A stretch of 64,000 nt of DNA from contig NC_015577.1 of assembly GCF_000214355.1 (NCBI RefSeq), positions 682,001 to 746,000 on the forward strand, in the 5' to 3' direction. Position numbers and translations under genes: made by a program. The stretch comes from Leadbettera azotonutricia ZAS-9. GTDB taxonomy: Bacteria > Spirochaetota > Spirochaetia > Treponematales > Breznakiellaceae. Below are positions 17,172 to 25,988 of the stretch, one piece after another. Positions within the stretch are counted from its first letter, which is position 1, and each line of letters begins with the position of its first letter. Below the pieces are notes generated by a model that saw nothing but the letters and a program-made list of their open reading frames with translations, ran no database searches and was not told where the DNA came from.

Positions 17172-17675
17172 ATGTCAAGCGAATTTATGATGCATTCAGG
17201 GGGAAAAGTGGAACAGGATCTTTTAAATCAGATGATTCATTCTGTTTTCCGGTTTAAGCAAATTGAGACAGCTTTTCGGGCTTTCTGTCCGAACTCCAGG
17301 GAGAATGTCTCCATAGTGGAAGTTTTCGTATTGAAGGGTATAAAGGACCATGCTTTCGATTCCGGAGAGCTTACAATTCCTGATATGCTCTGCATCAGCC
17401 GGGCTGCGGTTTCACAGATGCTGGGGGTCATGGAACAAAAAGGCTTTATCACACGGGATATAAACAAAGCCAATCGAAGAAAACGGCTGCTTGCGCTTAC
17501 GCCAAAAGGTAATGCGGTTGTTGAAGAACAGGAACAAAAGGTTATGGAATTGCTATCGGGGATTGTTGACCAGTTTGGTGAAACAAAAACAAAACAGTTC
17601 ATAAAGCTTTCCAACCACTTTATGGACATACTCGAAAAACAAAAATGGAAGTGTAGAAGCGCGGCAGGGAGCTAA
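17172..17675 (+). CDS. MarR family transcriptional regulator
   Basis: A 167-residue winged-helix protein. The recognition region reads LTIPDMLCISRAAVSQMLGVMEQKGFITRDINKANRRKRLLALTPKG in successive short motifs, with the typical D-x-R-x-R-x wing (about residues 70-115) and dimerisation helices at both ends. MarR proteins repress until a phenolic ligand or oxidant disables them. Divergent from a peroxidase and followed after 67 bp by a nitroreductase, both plausible targets. A start at 17190 (ATGATG) is also possible. Confidence 0.88.
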   Translation: MSSEFMMHSGGKVEQDLLNQMIHSVFRFKQIETAFRAFCPNSRENVSIVEVFVLKGIKDHAFDSGELTIPDMLCISRAAVSQMLGVMEQKGFITRDINKANRRKRLLALTPKGNAVVEEQEQKVMELLSGIVDQFGETKTKQFIKLSNHFMDILEKQKWKCRSAAGS

Positions 17676-17742
17676 GCGCCGAAATTTCCATTTGGGGACA
17701 ACATTTTTGTCGGCCCTTATATTATGCACACGAGGTGAAATT

Positions 17743-18279
17743 ATGGATGCACTAAAGGCGATTGAAACCAGAAAAAGTGTCCGGGGCTACACCGGAAAAA
17801 AAGTTGAACAGGAAAAGCTGGAAGCCCTGGTAAAAGCCGGGACCGGAGCGCCGAAATTCGGGAATTTTCATATTTCAGTAATTACAAAAGCTGAACTGCT
17901 GAAAGAAATTGATGAAAAAGCCCTGGCCAACATGAGGGCTATGGGGGGCTTTGCCAAAGAACGGGCCGAGATTGAGGGCTATCATGCCCTTTACGGCGCT
18001 CCTGTCCTGTTTCTGATTTCCGGCCCGGCATCTCCCTATAGCGGAGTAAATGCAGCCTGCGCCGCCGCGAATATCACTGTGGCTGCCACCGCTTTGGATC
18101 TCGCTTCCTGCTATATTGGGTCCGCCGCCGTGGCCTTTAAGGATAACCCGCCGCTGGCCAAAAAAGCCGGAATACCGGAAGGGTTTTCCCCTGTCTGCGG
18201 AGTACTGATTGGCTATGCGGGGGAGGACAAGTTTTCCCAAGCCCCGGCTTTTTCGGTAGGCGTAGGTTATGTTCAATGA
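17743..18279 (+). CDS. Nitroreductase family protein
   Basis: A 178-residue FMN-dependent nitroreductase-fold protein. The N-terminal ALKAIETRKSVRGYTGKKV motif supplies the conserved Arg-x-Ser-x-Arg phosphate contacts, and CYIGSAA with GYAGED near the end are the other FMN-binding stretches. The ATG at 17743 follows GAGGTGA at a good distance. An earlier in-frame start at 17692 would add 17 residues with no family match. It lies downstream of marR in the same direction and probably belongs to its regulon, reducing quinones or nitro compounds; the substrate is unknown. Confidence 0.85.
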   Translation: MDALKAIETRKSVRGYTGKKVEQEKLEALVKAGTGAPKFGNFHISVITKAELLKEIDEKALANMRAMGGFAKERAEIEGYHALYGAPVLFLISGPASPYSGVNAACAAANITVAATALDLASCYIGSAAVAFKDNPPLAKKAGIPEGFSPVCGVLIGYAGEDKFSQAPAFSVGVGYVQ

Positions 18280-18312
18280 GTACCTGTCATCACGCGATAG
18301 ATGCAAGGGCGG

Positions 18313-20328
18313 CTATCCCTCTTTCCCATACTCCGGCGCTTCCTCGGCGGCGAAGGCTTCTTCCGCCAGGGAGGCTGCGCTGTTTTTGACGCTGCCCGCT
18401 TTGCCGTAACCGGCTTTGCCTCGGGATGTCGGCGCCTTGCCTGGTGCGAGGCGTTTTTTGGCGGCCTTCTGATCTTGCAGGGCCAGTTTTGCGGAAGCCC
18501 TCACCGCCCTGGCGGGGGTTTCGGGGATACTGCACTTTTCGGCGATTTCTTCGGGGCTGGCTGCCGCTATGCGTTCGAGGCTGCCGAATACTTTCATGAT
18601 AGCGGCGGCGCGTTTGGGGCCTATGCCTTCCACTGTTTCCAGTGCGGGCAGGAATAGATCTTTTGAGCGGAGTTTCTGGTTTAAGCCTGTGGCAAAACGG
18701 TGGGTCTCGTCGCGGACGAATTGAAGCACCTTGAGGGCTTCGGATCGCTTTGAGAGGCGTATGGGTTCTTTTGCATGGGGGAGCCAGATTTCCTCGTCCC
18801 GTTTTGCAAGGCCCGCCACATCGCATTCCATGCCCAGCTCGTCCATTACGCCACGGGCAGCGTTCACCTGGCCTATGCCGCCGTCGATGAGCACCAGGTC
18901 GGGCAGCTCGGTTGAGCCGGAATCAGAGCCTTCCTTGAGAAGCCGGGAGTAGCGGCGGTGCACTGCTTCCCGCATGGCGGCGAAATCATCCACTATGCCC
19001 ACCACGGTGCGGAGCTTGAAGTAACGGTAGTTCTTGCGATCCGGGACGCCGTTCTTAAACGAGATGAGGGAGGCCACGGGGTGTTTGCCGTCCAGCTGGG
19101 CTATGTCAAAACCCTCGATGCGTTCGGGCCGGCTATGCAGACCCAGAGCCTGGCGCAGTTCATCCAGGGCAGGGCCTGCGCCGCGCTCCTTGAGCCGCCG
19201 CCTCAGCTCTTCCTGGGCGTTCTGGCGGGCCATGGCAAGGGCGGCGCTGTGATGCCGCGACCGCTGTTCATCATCATCCGGGATGAGGAGTTCAGGCTCA
19301 TAGCCGAACTGCTCTTTAAACCAGGAAGAAAGCTCCACAGGCTTAATCTTTTCGCCATTCTCCTGGCTAAGGGATTGGAGGAAAATTTTCGGAGGCGGTG
19401 TCCTGCCGGGGCTGTAATAAGTGATTAAAAAAGTTTCCAGGGCCTCGTTTTCTTCGGCGGCGGAGCGGGAGCTGAAAAGATCCCTTCCGGTCATGCGGCC
19501 TTCCCTCATGGAAAAAACCGAGAAGGTGGTAAAGATGCCTTCGGCTGCCCAGGCAATGTAGTCCCTGGCATCGGGATCGTGATCCTCAACGGAGCTGGGT
19601 TCGGACAGATCTTCCACTGCCCTGACAGCGTTCCTCAATCTGGCAGCCTCTTCGAATTTAAGGGATGCAGCTGCGTCCTTCATCCTGGCAGTCAGGTCGG
19701 CTGTAAGGGCCTCGGTTTCCCCCGCAAGGAGTTTGCGCACCCGTTCGACCTGAATCCTGTAATCCTCTTCGCTGATCTTCCCGCAGCAGGGGGCCATGCA
19801 GCGGTCTATGTGGTAGTACATGCAGGGGCTGCTTCGCTTTTTGAGAGACCTGCATTTTCGCAGAGGGAAGAGTTTTTCTACTAGATCCAAAAGTTTGTCT
19901 ACAGCTTGAATGTTGGAGTAAGGGCCGAAGTAGAGGCTGCCGTCGTCCACGATGTGGCGGGTGCGGAATATGCGGGGGTAAGCTTCGGCAGTGATCCGTA
20001 TCACCGGGTAGGTCTTGCCGTCTTTGAGGTTGATGTTGTATTTGGGGCTGTGCTGCTTGATGAGGGTGTTTTCCAGGAGCAGGGCCTCGTACTCGCTGGA
20101 GACGATAATGGTCTCTATGGATTTTGCGTGGCGTATGAGGTGGGTGGTTTTGACATCCTTACCCCCTGCGAAGTATGAACTCAGCCGGTTTCGCAGGGAC
20201 TTGGCTTTGCCCACGTAGATAATGCGGCTTTCTTCATCCCTCCAGATATAGACCCCCGGCTCCTGGGGAGCTGCCCTGGCTGCCGCTTTGAGACTGTCAA
20301 AAATTTCCTGCGTTCCTGTACTGCTCAT
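18313..20328 (-). CDS. uvrC: UvrABC excinuclease subunit C
   Basis: A 671-residue UvrC, the nuclease that cuts both sides of a lesion held by UvrB. The N-terminal GIY-YIG domain is seen (PGVYIWRDEESRIIYVGKAKSLRNRL in consecutive motifs), then the Cys-containing KCRSLKKRSSPCMYYHIDRCMAPC region, a UVR motif near residue 210, the RNase H-like domain (GFDIAQLDGKHPVASL, DLVLIDGGIGQVNAA), and tandem HhH (LETVEGIGPKRAAAIMKVFGS). An Ala/Lys-rich tail of about 50 residues extends beyond the usual ~610-residue end. The ATG at 20328 is preferred over a TTG at 20340. It is divergent from the next gene by 29 bp. Confidence 0.95.
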   Translation of the reverse strand: MSSTGTQEIFDSLKAAARAAPQEPGVYIWRDEESRIIYVGKAKSLRNRLSSYFAGGKDVKTTHLIRHAKSIETIIVSSEYEALLLENTLIKQHSPKYNINLKDGKTYPVIRITAEAYPRIFRTRHIVDDGSLYFGPYSNIQAVDKLLDLVEKLFPLRKCRSLKKRSSPCMYYHIDRCMAPCCGKISEEDYRIQVERVRKLLAGETEALTADLTARMKDAAASLKFEEAARLRNAVRAVEDLSEPSSVEDHDPDARDYIAWAAEGIFTTFSVFSMREGRMTGRDLFSSRSAAEENEALETFLITYYSPGRTPPPKIFLQSLSQENGEKIKPVELSSWFKEQFGYEPELLIPDDDEQRSRHHSAALAMARQNAQEELRRRLKERGAGPALDELRQALGLHSRPERIEGFDIAQLDGKHPVASLISFKNGVPDRKNYRYFKLRTVVGIVDDFAAMREAVHRRYSRLLKEGSDSGSTELPDLVLIDGGIGQVNAARGVMDELGMECDVAGLAKRDEEIWLPHAKEPIRLSKRSEALKVLQFVRDETHRFATGLNQKLRSKDLFLPALETVEGIGPKRAAAIMKVFGSLERIAAASPEEIAEKCSIPETPARAVRASAKLALQDQKAAKKRLAPGKAPTSRGKAGYGKAGSVKNSAASLAEEAFAAEEAPEYGKEG

Positions 20329-20357
20329 AGCCTTACCCAAAAATAGTTTATATAATT

Positions 20358-20885
20358 ATGAGCATGAAGGAACAGTTTGAGGAAGCCCTCCGGGGCAAAG
20401 CCTGGGAATGGGGCGTGGTTTCCACAGGGGATCTTATTTTTTCCCCTGAGCTTCATAAAGCCTGCGAGCAGAATGTCTGCGGCAATTACAACAAGAACTG
20501 GGGCTGCCCTCCGGGGAACGGCACTTTGGAAGAACTGAAGGCAAAGATCCTGGCATTCCCCAAGGCCATGGTATTCACCACCAAATACGACCTGGAGGAT
20601 TCTTTCGATTTTGAAGGTATGGAAGTTGCCGGAGAAGCCCACCGCAAGCTCACCGTGGAGATGATGGAGCGTTTCGGCAAAACCAACCCTGTCTATGGCG
20701 CGGGCTGCTGTACCGTCTGCAAAGAATGTTCCTACCCCGAGCCCTGCCGATTTCCGGGCAAGGCGGTTTCGGCGGTGGAAGCCGCGGGTATCAGCGTGGG
20801 GGATCTCAGCCGAACCGCAGGGGTCAAGTACAACAACGGGGAGTCCACGGTCACCTACTTCTCCATGCTCCTCTTCAACGAATAG
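20358..20885 (+). CDS. DUF2284 cysteine-rich metal-binding protein
   Basis: A 175-residue protein with conserved cysteines in the DUF2284 pattern: CGNYNKNWGCPPG, then CCTVCKECSYPEPCRFP in the second half. The family is predicted to bind a metal or Fe-S cluster and commonly accompanies corrinoid methyltransferase genes in anaerobes, which is also the context here (a corrinoid protein follows). No Shine-Dalgarno is visible. TATAAT at 20351-20356 sits directly before the ATGs at 20358 and 20364, so the message may be leaderless. A 143-bp AT-rich gap with a TATAAT at 20961-20966 separates it from the next gene. Confidence 0.8.
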   Translation: MSMKEQFEEALRGKAWEWGVVSTGDLIFSPELHKACEQNVCGNYNKNWGCPPGNGTLEELKAKILAFPKAMVFTTKYDLEDSFDFEGMEVAGEAHRKLTVEMMERFGKTNPVYGAGCCTVCKECSYPEPCRFPGKAVSAVEAAGISVGDLSRTAGVKYNNGESTVTYFSMLLFNE

Positions 20886-21028
20886 GAAAAGCTGGTGCGA
20901 TGTGGCAAAAAATTACCGATTTAGAGCAAATAAATCAATGCATAATTTCCAGATACCTGATATAATTGTAGTAAATTAGTGTAATTACAGGATATTTGGA
21001 TTTAAATTTTATGAGCTAAGGAGTTTTT

Positions 21029-21664
21029 ATGAGCGACGCAGTATTTGAAGAGATTTCCGGTCTGCTGCAGAAGGGAAAAGCCAAAGACATTGTCGTAGCG
21101 GTTCAGAAAGCCCTGGACGACGGGGTTCCCGCAGGGGACATCCTGGAAAAGGGCCTCATCTCCGGCATGGGCATCATTGGCGGCAAGTTCAAGAATGGCG
21201 AAGTGTTCGTTCCTGAAGTCCTGGTAGCTGCCCGCGCCATGAACCATGCCTCGGTAGTGCTCAAGCCTGCCCTTGCAAAAGCCGGCGTTCAGCCTGTAGG
21301 CAAAGCCATCATCTGCACCGTGAAGGGCGACCTCCACGACATCGGCAAGAACCTGGTCAAAATGATGATCGAAGGCAACGGCATCGAAGCCGTGGACCTC
21401 GGCGTGGACATTGCCCCCGACAAGGTCGTGGAAGCGGTGAAGACCTCCGGCGCAAAGGTGCTCTGTCTTTCGGCCCTGCTCACCACCACCATGCTGGCCC
21501 AGAAAGATGTCATTGACGCCCTCAAAACTGCCGGCCTCAGGGACAAGGTGAAGATCATGGTTGGCGGCGCCCCCGTTACCCAGAGCTATGCCGACGAAAT
21601 CGGCGCGGACGCCTATTGCCCCGACGCTGCCAGCGCCGCAGAAGTCTGCCGCTCTTTTTATTGA
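21029..21664 (+). CDS. Corrinoid (B12-binding) protein of a methyltransferase system
   Basis: A 211-residue two-domain protein like MtaC/MtbC/MttC. An N-terminal four-helix cap (about 1-88, with GLISGMGIIGGKFKNGEVFVPEVL) precedes the Rossmann B12-binding domain, whose DLHDIGKN at 101-108 supplies His103 as the lower cobalt ligand. LCLSALLTTTM and MVGGAPVTQSYADEIGADAYCPDAA are the other B12-loop motifs. It shuttles a methyl group on cobalt between a substrate methyltransferase and an acceptor methyltransferase. AAGGAG precedes the ATG. No substrate-specific methyltransferase gene is adjacent; two activator genes follow instead. Confidence 0.92.
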   Translation: MSDAVFEEISGLLQKGKAKDIVVAVQKALDDGVPAGDILEKGLISGMGIIGGKFKNGEVFVPEVLVAARAMNHASVVLKPALAKAGVQPVGKAIICTVKGDLHDIGKNLVKMMIEGNGIEAVDLGVDIAPDKVVEAVKTSGAKVLCLSALLTTTMLAQKDVIDALKTAGLRDKVKIMVGGAPVTQSYADEIGADAYCPDAASAAEVCRSFY

Positions 21665-21724
21665 GATTGTTTTAGCCTTTTACGATTCAGATCGTAATAC
21701 CTCCTCTTAAGCCTCGGAACCGGC

Positions 21725-23215
21725 ATGAAAATTTGTATCTATAATAGTGATTTGGTTTTCGAGGCTCTGGAGGGGGAAACCATTCTTTCCGCCTTTGGGA
21801 AGAACGGCTTCTCCATTGCGGCCCCTTGCGGCGGCCGTCATATCTGCGGCAAGTGCAAGGTCAGGATCATATCGGGCAGCGTCCTGGGCGATGTTCCCGA
21901 TATGGAAGGGTTGGTTCTGGCCTGCCAGGCCGTCCCCGAAACCGATTTGACCATAGCCCTCCTGCACGAAGCCAATACCTACGACGGCGGGGCTTATCAG
22001 GATCTTGCATCCAATCCAAGCACAACGGAAACTGTTTCCATAAAACGCGCCGGCGTGGCCCTGGACATAGGGACGACCACGGTCTCCGCCCGGCTTGTGG
22101 ATTTGGACACGGGTTCGGAGCTGGATACCTATTCTGCCCTGAACGCGCAAAAAGTTTTCGGCGCTGATGTGATGAGCCGTATAGGCGCTGCCCGCTCGGG
22201 CAAGACCGCCGAACTCTTCAATGTGATCAACCGCCAAACCCAGGAAATACTTTCGGGCTTTATCAGTAAATTCTCCCTCCCTAAAATTGAAACTTTAACG
22301 GTGGCGGCCAACACGACCATGCTCCACCTGTTTGCGAATACCGATCCTTCTTCCATGGGGGAAGTTCCTTTTACGCCGGTGTTCCTGGAAGAAAAAATCT
22401 ACGCCGGAAAGGATCTTGCTCTTTCGGCGGATAAGGTGATACTCCTCCCCTCGATTTCCTCCTTCATAGGAGGCGATATTGTTTCGGGCCTTGGAGAGAT
22501 AGATATACTCAAGGCACAAGAAACCACTTTTTTTATTGATATCGGCACCAATGGCGAAATGGCGCTTTTTCACCAGGGAAAGATTTACTGCGCCTCGGCA
22601 GCTGCGGGCCCTGCCCTTGAAGGGGCGGAAATTTCCTGCGGTACCGGGAGCATCAGGGGCGCCATCAATAAAGTCGAATGGACTGAGGGCAAGCTGAGCT
22701 TCACCACCATAGGCGGCGCGGCGCCTGTGGGCCTTTGCGGCTGCGGCCTCATTGACGCCATGGCGCTTATGCTGGATCGGGAAATTATCGACGAGACCGG
22801 CGCTTTTTCTGATGACGATAGGGAAGAATTTCAAATTGCCGGCAGCATTGCGCTTGTCAACAGGGATGTGCGGCAATATCAGCTTGCAAAGAGCGCCATA
22901 CTTTCAGCCATAAAAATACTTTTCAACCATGCGGGCCTTGAGCTTTCGGAAATCAAGAATGTGTTTGTCGCAGGGGGCCTGGGCTTTTATATCGATCAAA
23001 AAACCGCAGTCAGGACCGGGCTTCTGCCTGACGAATTTTTAAACCATATTACAGTCTCCGGGAATACCAGCCTCAGGGGGGCGGTTAAGGCCCTCCTTGA
23101 TCCGCGCTTTATGGATTACTGCCAAAAAATCATTGCAATTTCCAGCACCTTAGACCTGGCTTCCGACCCGGCCTTTATGGACGCATTCGCGGAGAACATG
23201 CTTTTTCCCATGTAG
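21725..23215 (+). CDS. Ferredoxin-ASKHA corrinoid activation protein (short form)
   Basis: A 496-residue reductive activator of corrinoid proteins (DUF4445 family). The [2Fe-2S] domain has Cys35, Cys41, Cys44 and Cys67 (CGGRHICGKC, then LACQ). The ASKHA ATPase domain starts near residue 115 with GVALDIGTTTVSARLVD (phosphate 1) and includes IDIGTNGEMAL and FVAGGLG. ATP hydrolysis drives low-potential electron transfer to Co(II) so that the corrinoid regains Co(I). It lacks the long middle linker of the second activator downstream. The start at 21725 follows the corrinoid gene by 60 bp, and that protein is its likely partner. Confidence 0.88.
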   Translation: MKICIYNSDLVFEALEGETILSAFGKNGFSIAAPCGGRHICGKCKVRIISGSVLGDVPDMEGLVLACQAVPETDLTIALLHEANTYDGGAYQDLASNPSTTETVSIKRAGVALDIGTTTVSARLVDLDTGSELDTYSALNAQKVFGADVMSRIGAARSGKTAELFNVINRQTQEILSGFISKFSLPKIETLTVAANTTMLHLFANTDPSSMGEVPFTPVFLEEKIYAGKDLALSADKVILLPSISSFIGGDIVSGLGEIDILKAQETTFFIDIGTNGEMALFHQGKIYCASAAAGPALEGAEISCGTGSIRGAINKVEWTEGKLSFTTIGGAAPVGLCGCGLIDAMALMLDREIIDETGAFSDDDREEFQIAGSIALVNRDVRQYQLAKSAILSAIKILFNHAGLELSEIKNVFVAGGLGFYIDQKTAVRTGLLPDEFLNHITVSGNTSLRGAVKALLDPRFMDYCQKIIAISSTLDLASDPAFMDAFAENMLFPM

Positions 23216-23229
23216 GGAAGGGGGTACTT

Positions 23230-24000
23230 ATGACATACTGCATCGCTTTGGCCGGCAAGGGTGGAACCGGCAAGACCACGGTTTCGGGCCTTTTTATTGA
23301 TCACCTGGTAAAAGCCGGAAAAGGGCCGATACTTGCGGTGGACGCCGATGCCAATTCCAATCTTAACGAAGTGCTGGGCATAAAAAAAGAAGTCAGCCTT
23401 GGGGATATACGCGAAGAAATCGCCAAAGGCGAATGGGCCGAAAAAAATCCTATACCCACAGGTATGTCCAAATCGGAATACGCTGACTTTCGTTTCAATT
23501 CCGCTGTTGTTGAAGAGGACGATTTTGACATGCTCGTCATGGGCCGCACCCAGGGCAAGGGCTGTTACTGTTATGTAAACGATTTGCTGCGGGATCAAAT
23601 CCAGCGTTATTACAAAAACTACAAATACATGATAGTCGATAACGAGGCGGGCCTTGAGCACATAAGCAGGGGCATTTTGCCTCCCGTGGATTTAATACTA
23701 TTGGTGAGCGATTGTTCCCGCCGGGGCATACAGGCTGCGGGCCGCATTGCCGAGATGATAGGCGAGCTGGATATGCAGGTAAAGAACGTCCACCTCATCG
23801 TGAACCGCGCCCCGCAAGGCAAGCTTGAGCCGGGCATACTCGAAGAGATAGAAGCCCAGAAGCTTTCGCTCATCGGGGTCATGCCCCAGGACGATTTGGT
23901 GTATCAGTACGATGCGGCAGGCAAGCCTCTCATCACCCTGCCCGAAGATTCTCCCATAAAAGCGGCTTTGGGAGAAATAATCGCAAAACTGAATATCTGA
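23230..24000 (+). CDS. CooC-type nickel/metallocentre maturation ATPase (paralogue)
   Basis: A 256-residue MinD/ParA-fold P-loop ATPase. Deviant Walker A GKGGTGKTT begins at residue 9, and a Cys-x-Cys pair (Cys112-Tyr-Cys114) matches the position where CooC dimers hold a metal. The switch segment MIVDNEAGLEHISRG is as in CooC. A second CooC is encoded in the acs operon (46574-47356), so this copy may serve another metal centre or ACS itself (AcsF-like). It is sandwiched between two corrinoid activators with a 14-bp gap before and a 1-bp overlap after, an unusual placement suggesting a role in corrinoid or ACS activation. Confidence 0.82.
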   Translation: MTYCIALAGKGGTGKTTVSGLFIDHLVKAGKGPILAVDADANSNLNEVLGIKKEVSLGDIREEIAKGEWAEKNPIPTGMSKSEYADFRFNSAVVEEDDFDMLVMGRTQGKGCYCYVNDLLRDQIQRYYKNYKYMIVDNEAGLEHISRGILPPVDLILLVSDCSRRGIQAAGRIAEMIGELDMQVKNVHLIVNRAPQGKLEPGILEEIEAQKLSLIGVMPQDDLVYQYDAAGKPLITLPEDSPIKAALGEIIAKLNI

Positions 24001-25988
24001 TGAGCGAATCGCAGACTTTTTCAATCACCTTTAAAATATCCGGGGGGAGTTCTGCTGAAATTGACAGCGCCCCCGGGGAGATTCATTTTCAGGCCCCCAA
24101 AGGCATCCCGCTTTTAGAGGCAGCCAAGCAGGCCAATGTAGCCATTGACGCCCCCTGCTCGGGAAACGGCAGCTGCGGCAAATGCCTGGTACGTATACTT
24201 TCGGGCAGGGCTGAGTCCGAAAAATCCCGTCACATTTCTCCTGAAAGTTATGAAGAAGGTTGGCGTCTTGCCTGCCAGACCAAAGTTTTGGGGGATCTCA
24301 CCGTATTGGTTCCCGGCTCAGCCGGAGCTTTCAAAAGCCGCATGAAAATTGCGGACTTTGGCGATTCCCGTGAACGGGGCATATTTGATGCGCTTAAAGC
24401 CGAACTCGATAATTTGGGTTATACCGGTAACAGCGGACTTGAATTGGCAGTATTGCACTTAAAAACCCCCGAAATAGACGACCCCATGGCAGACCGGGAA
24501 CGTCTGCTTCACGGACTGGCGGAAAAATTCGGCCTTGATGAATCCGGCGTGAATATCAGCCTTTTTGCTCTCAGAAAACTTCCCGCTGTGCTCAGGGAAG
24601 GCGATTTTTCCTGTACTTGCGTTATCAGAAGGGAAGGGGAAAAGGCCAGTCCTGAGATTTCTATTCTGGATATTTATACTCCAAATTCAGGTCCCAAAAA
24701 TACAGCCGGAGAACCCATCCTTCCCGCCCTGGCTATTGATATAGGCACTACCACGGTAGCAATGGTGCTAACCGATCTGTTAAGCGGAGAACTGCTCGCC
24801 ATGGGTTCGGAAGGCAACGGCCAGATACGTTACGGCGCTGATGTAATAAGCCGAATCATCGAAAGCACCCGCAGCGGCGGCCTTGAACGGCTGCGCCGGG
24901 CTGTTCTTGACGACTGTATGCTGCCTCTTATCCGGGAACTTGCGTCAAAAGCAGGGATCGAAACTTCACAAATCTACCGTGTTGCTTTGGCAGCCAATAC
25001 TACCATGACCCATCTTTTTGCCGGGGTAAGCCCCGAATTTTTAAGGCTGGAACCCTATGTGCCGGCTTTTTTCCATAGCGGGAAATTCCGCGCTGTTGAC
25101 CTGGGCCTCCCGGCTCATCCAAACGCAGAATTACTGTTGGCGCCTTCGGTTGGAAGTTACGTGGGCGGTGATATAAGCGCCGGAGTTTTCGCTTCCATGC
25201 TGTTTATGAAGGAAAAATGTTCCCTCTTTATTGATCTTGGCACCAATGGCGAACTGGTTTTTGGCAATGGCGAATTCCTCATGACCTGCGCCTGTTCAGC
25301 CGGGCCTGCCTTTGAAGGCGGCGATATAAGCTGCGGCATGAGAGCTACCGACGGCGCCATAGAGGCCTGCCGCATTGATGGCAGTACCATGACCCCAAGT
25401 CTGACCATTATAGGCGGGGGCAAGGCTGCGGGAGTCTGCGGTTCAGGGCTCATCGATCTGGTGGGTGAACTTTTCGCGGCAGGCATCATCAATCCCAAGG
25501 GCAAGTTCATACGCCAGAGTGACAGGGTGTGCTGTGACGAATGGGGTATGTCAAGTTTTGTAATCGTGCATGGAAAAGATACCGAGAGCGGCAATGATCT
25601 TCTTTTGACCGAAGGGGACATAGACAATTTTATACGTGCAAAGGGCGCCATCTTCTCGGCCATACGCACCATGATTGCCATGCTGGATCTGAATATGGAC
25701 GCCATAGACGAAGTGTACATAGCAGGAGGCATAGGTTCGGGTATCAACGTGGAACGGGCCGTGCGTATCGGCATGCTCCCCTCCATTCCCCTTGAGCGTT
25801 ATCATTATATAGGCAACACCTCTCTTTCAGGCGCCTGGGCCATGGTACAATCCCAAAAGGCCGCAGAAAAAGTTGACGAAATTGCCCGGGGTATGACCTA
25901 CCTTGAGCTTTCGGCTCACCCCTCGTACATGGACGAATTTATTGCGGCCTGCTTTCTTCCCCATACCAACGGAGATTTGTTTCCATGA
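24000..25988 (+). CDS. Ferredoxin-ASKHA corrinoid activator, long RACo-like form
   Basis: A 662-residue protein with a [2Fe-2S] domain (Cys53, Cys59, Cys62 and a later LACQ), a linker and middle domain of about 140 residues, and an ASKHA domain starting near 242 (LAIDIGTTTVAMVLTD) with LFIDLGTNGELVF and VYIAGGIGSG. The size and order match RACo/AcsV, the activator that uses ATP to return Co(II) to Co(I) in the corrinoid iron-sulfur protein of the Wood-Ljungdahl pathway. RACo genes are usually within acs operons; here it is about 19 kb upstream of acsA. Overlaps the previous stop by one base (TGATG) and the next gene by 4 bp. Confidence 0.88.
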   Translation: MSESQTFSITFKISGGSSAEIDSAPGEIHFQAPKGIPLLEAAKQANVAIDAPCSGNGSCGKCLVRILSGRAESEKSRHISPESYEEGWRLACQTKVLGDLTVLVPGSAGAFKSRMKIADFGDSRERGIFDALKAELDNLGYTGNSGLELAVLHLKTPEIDDPMADRERLLHGLAEKFGLDESGVNISLFALRKLPAVLREGDFSCTCVIRREGEKASPEISILDIYTPNSGPKNTAGEPILPALAIDIGTTTVAMVLTDLLSGELLAMGSEGNGQIRYGADVISRIIESTRSGGLERLRRAVLDDCMLPLIRELASKAGIETSQIYRVALAANTTMTHLFAGVSPEFLRLEPYVPAFFHSGKFRAVDLGLPAHPNAELLLAPSVGSYVGGDISAGVFASMLFMKEKCSLFIDLGTNGELVFGNGEFLMTCACSAGPAFEGGDISCGMRATDGAIEACRIDGSTMTPSLTIIGGGKAAGVCGSGLIDLVGELFAAGIINPKGKFIRQSDRVCCDEWGMSSFVIVHGKDTESGNDLLLTEGDIDNFIRAKGAIFSAIRTMIAMLDLNMDAIDEVYIAGGIGSGINVERAVRIGMLPSIPLERYHYIGNTSLSGAWAMVQSQKAAEKVDEIARGMTYLELSAHPSYMDEFIAACFLPHTNGDLFP

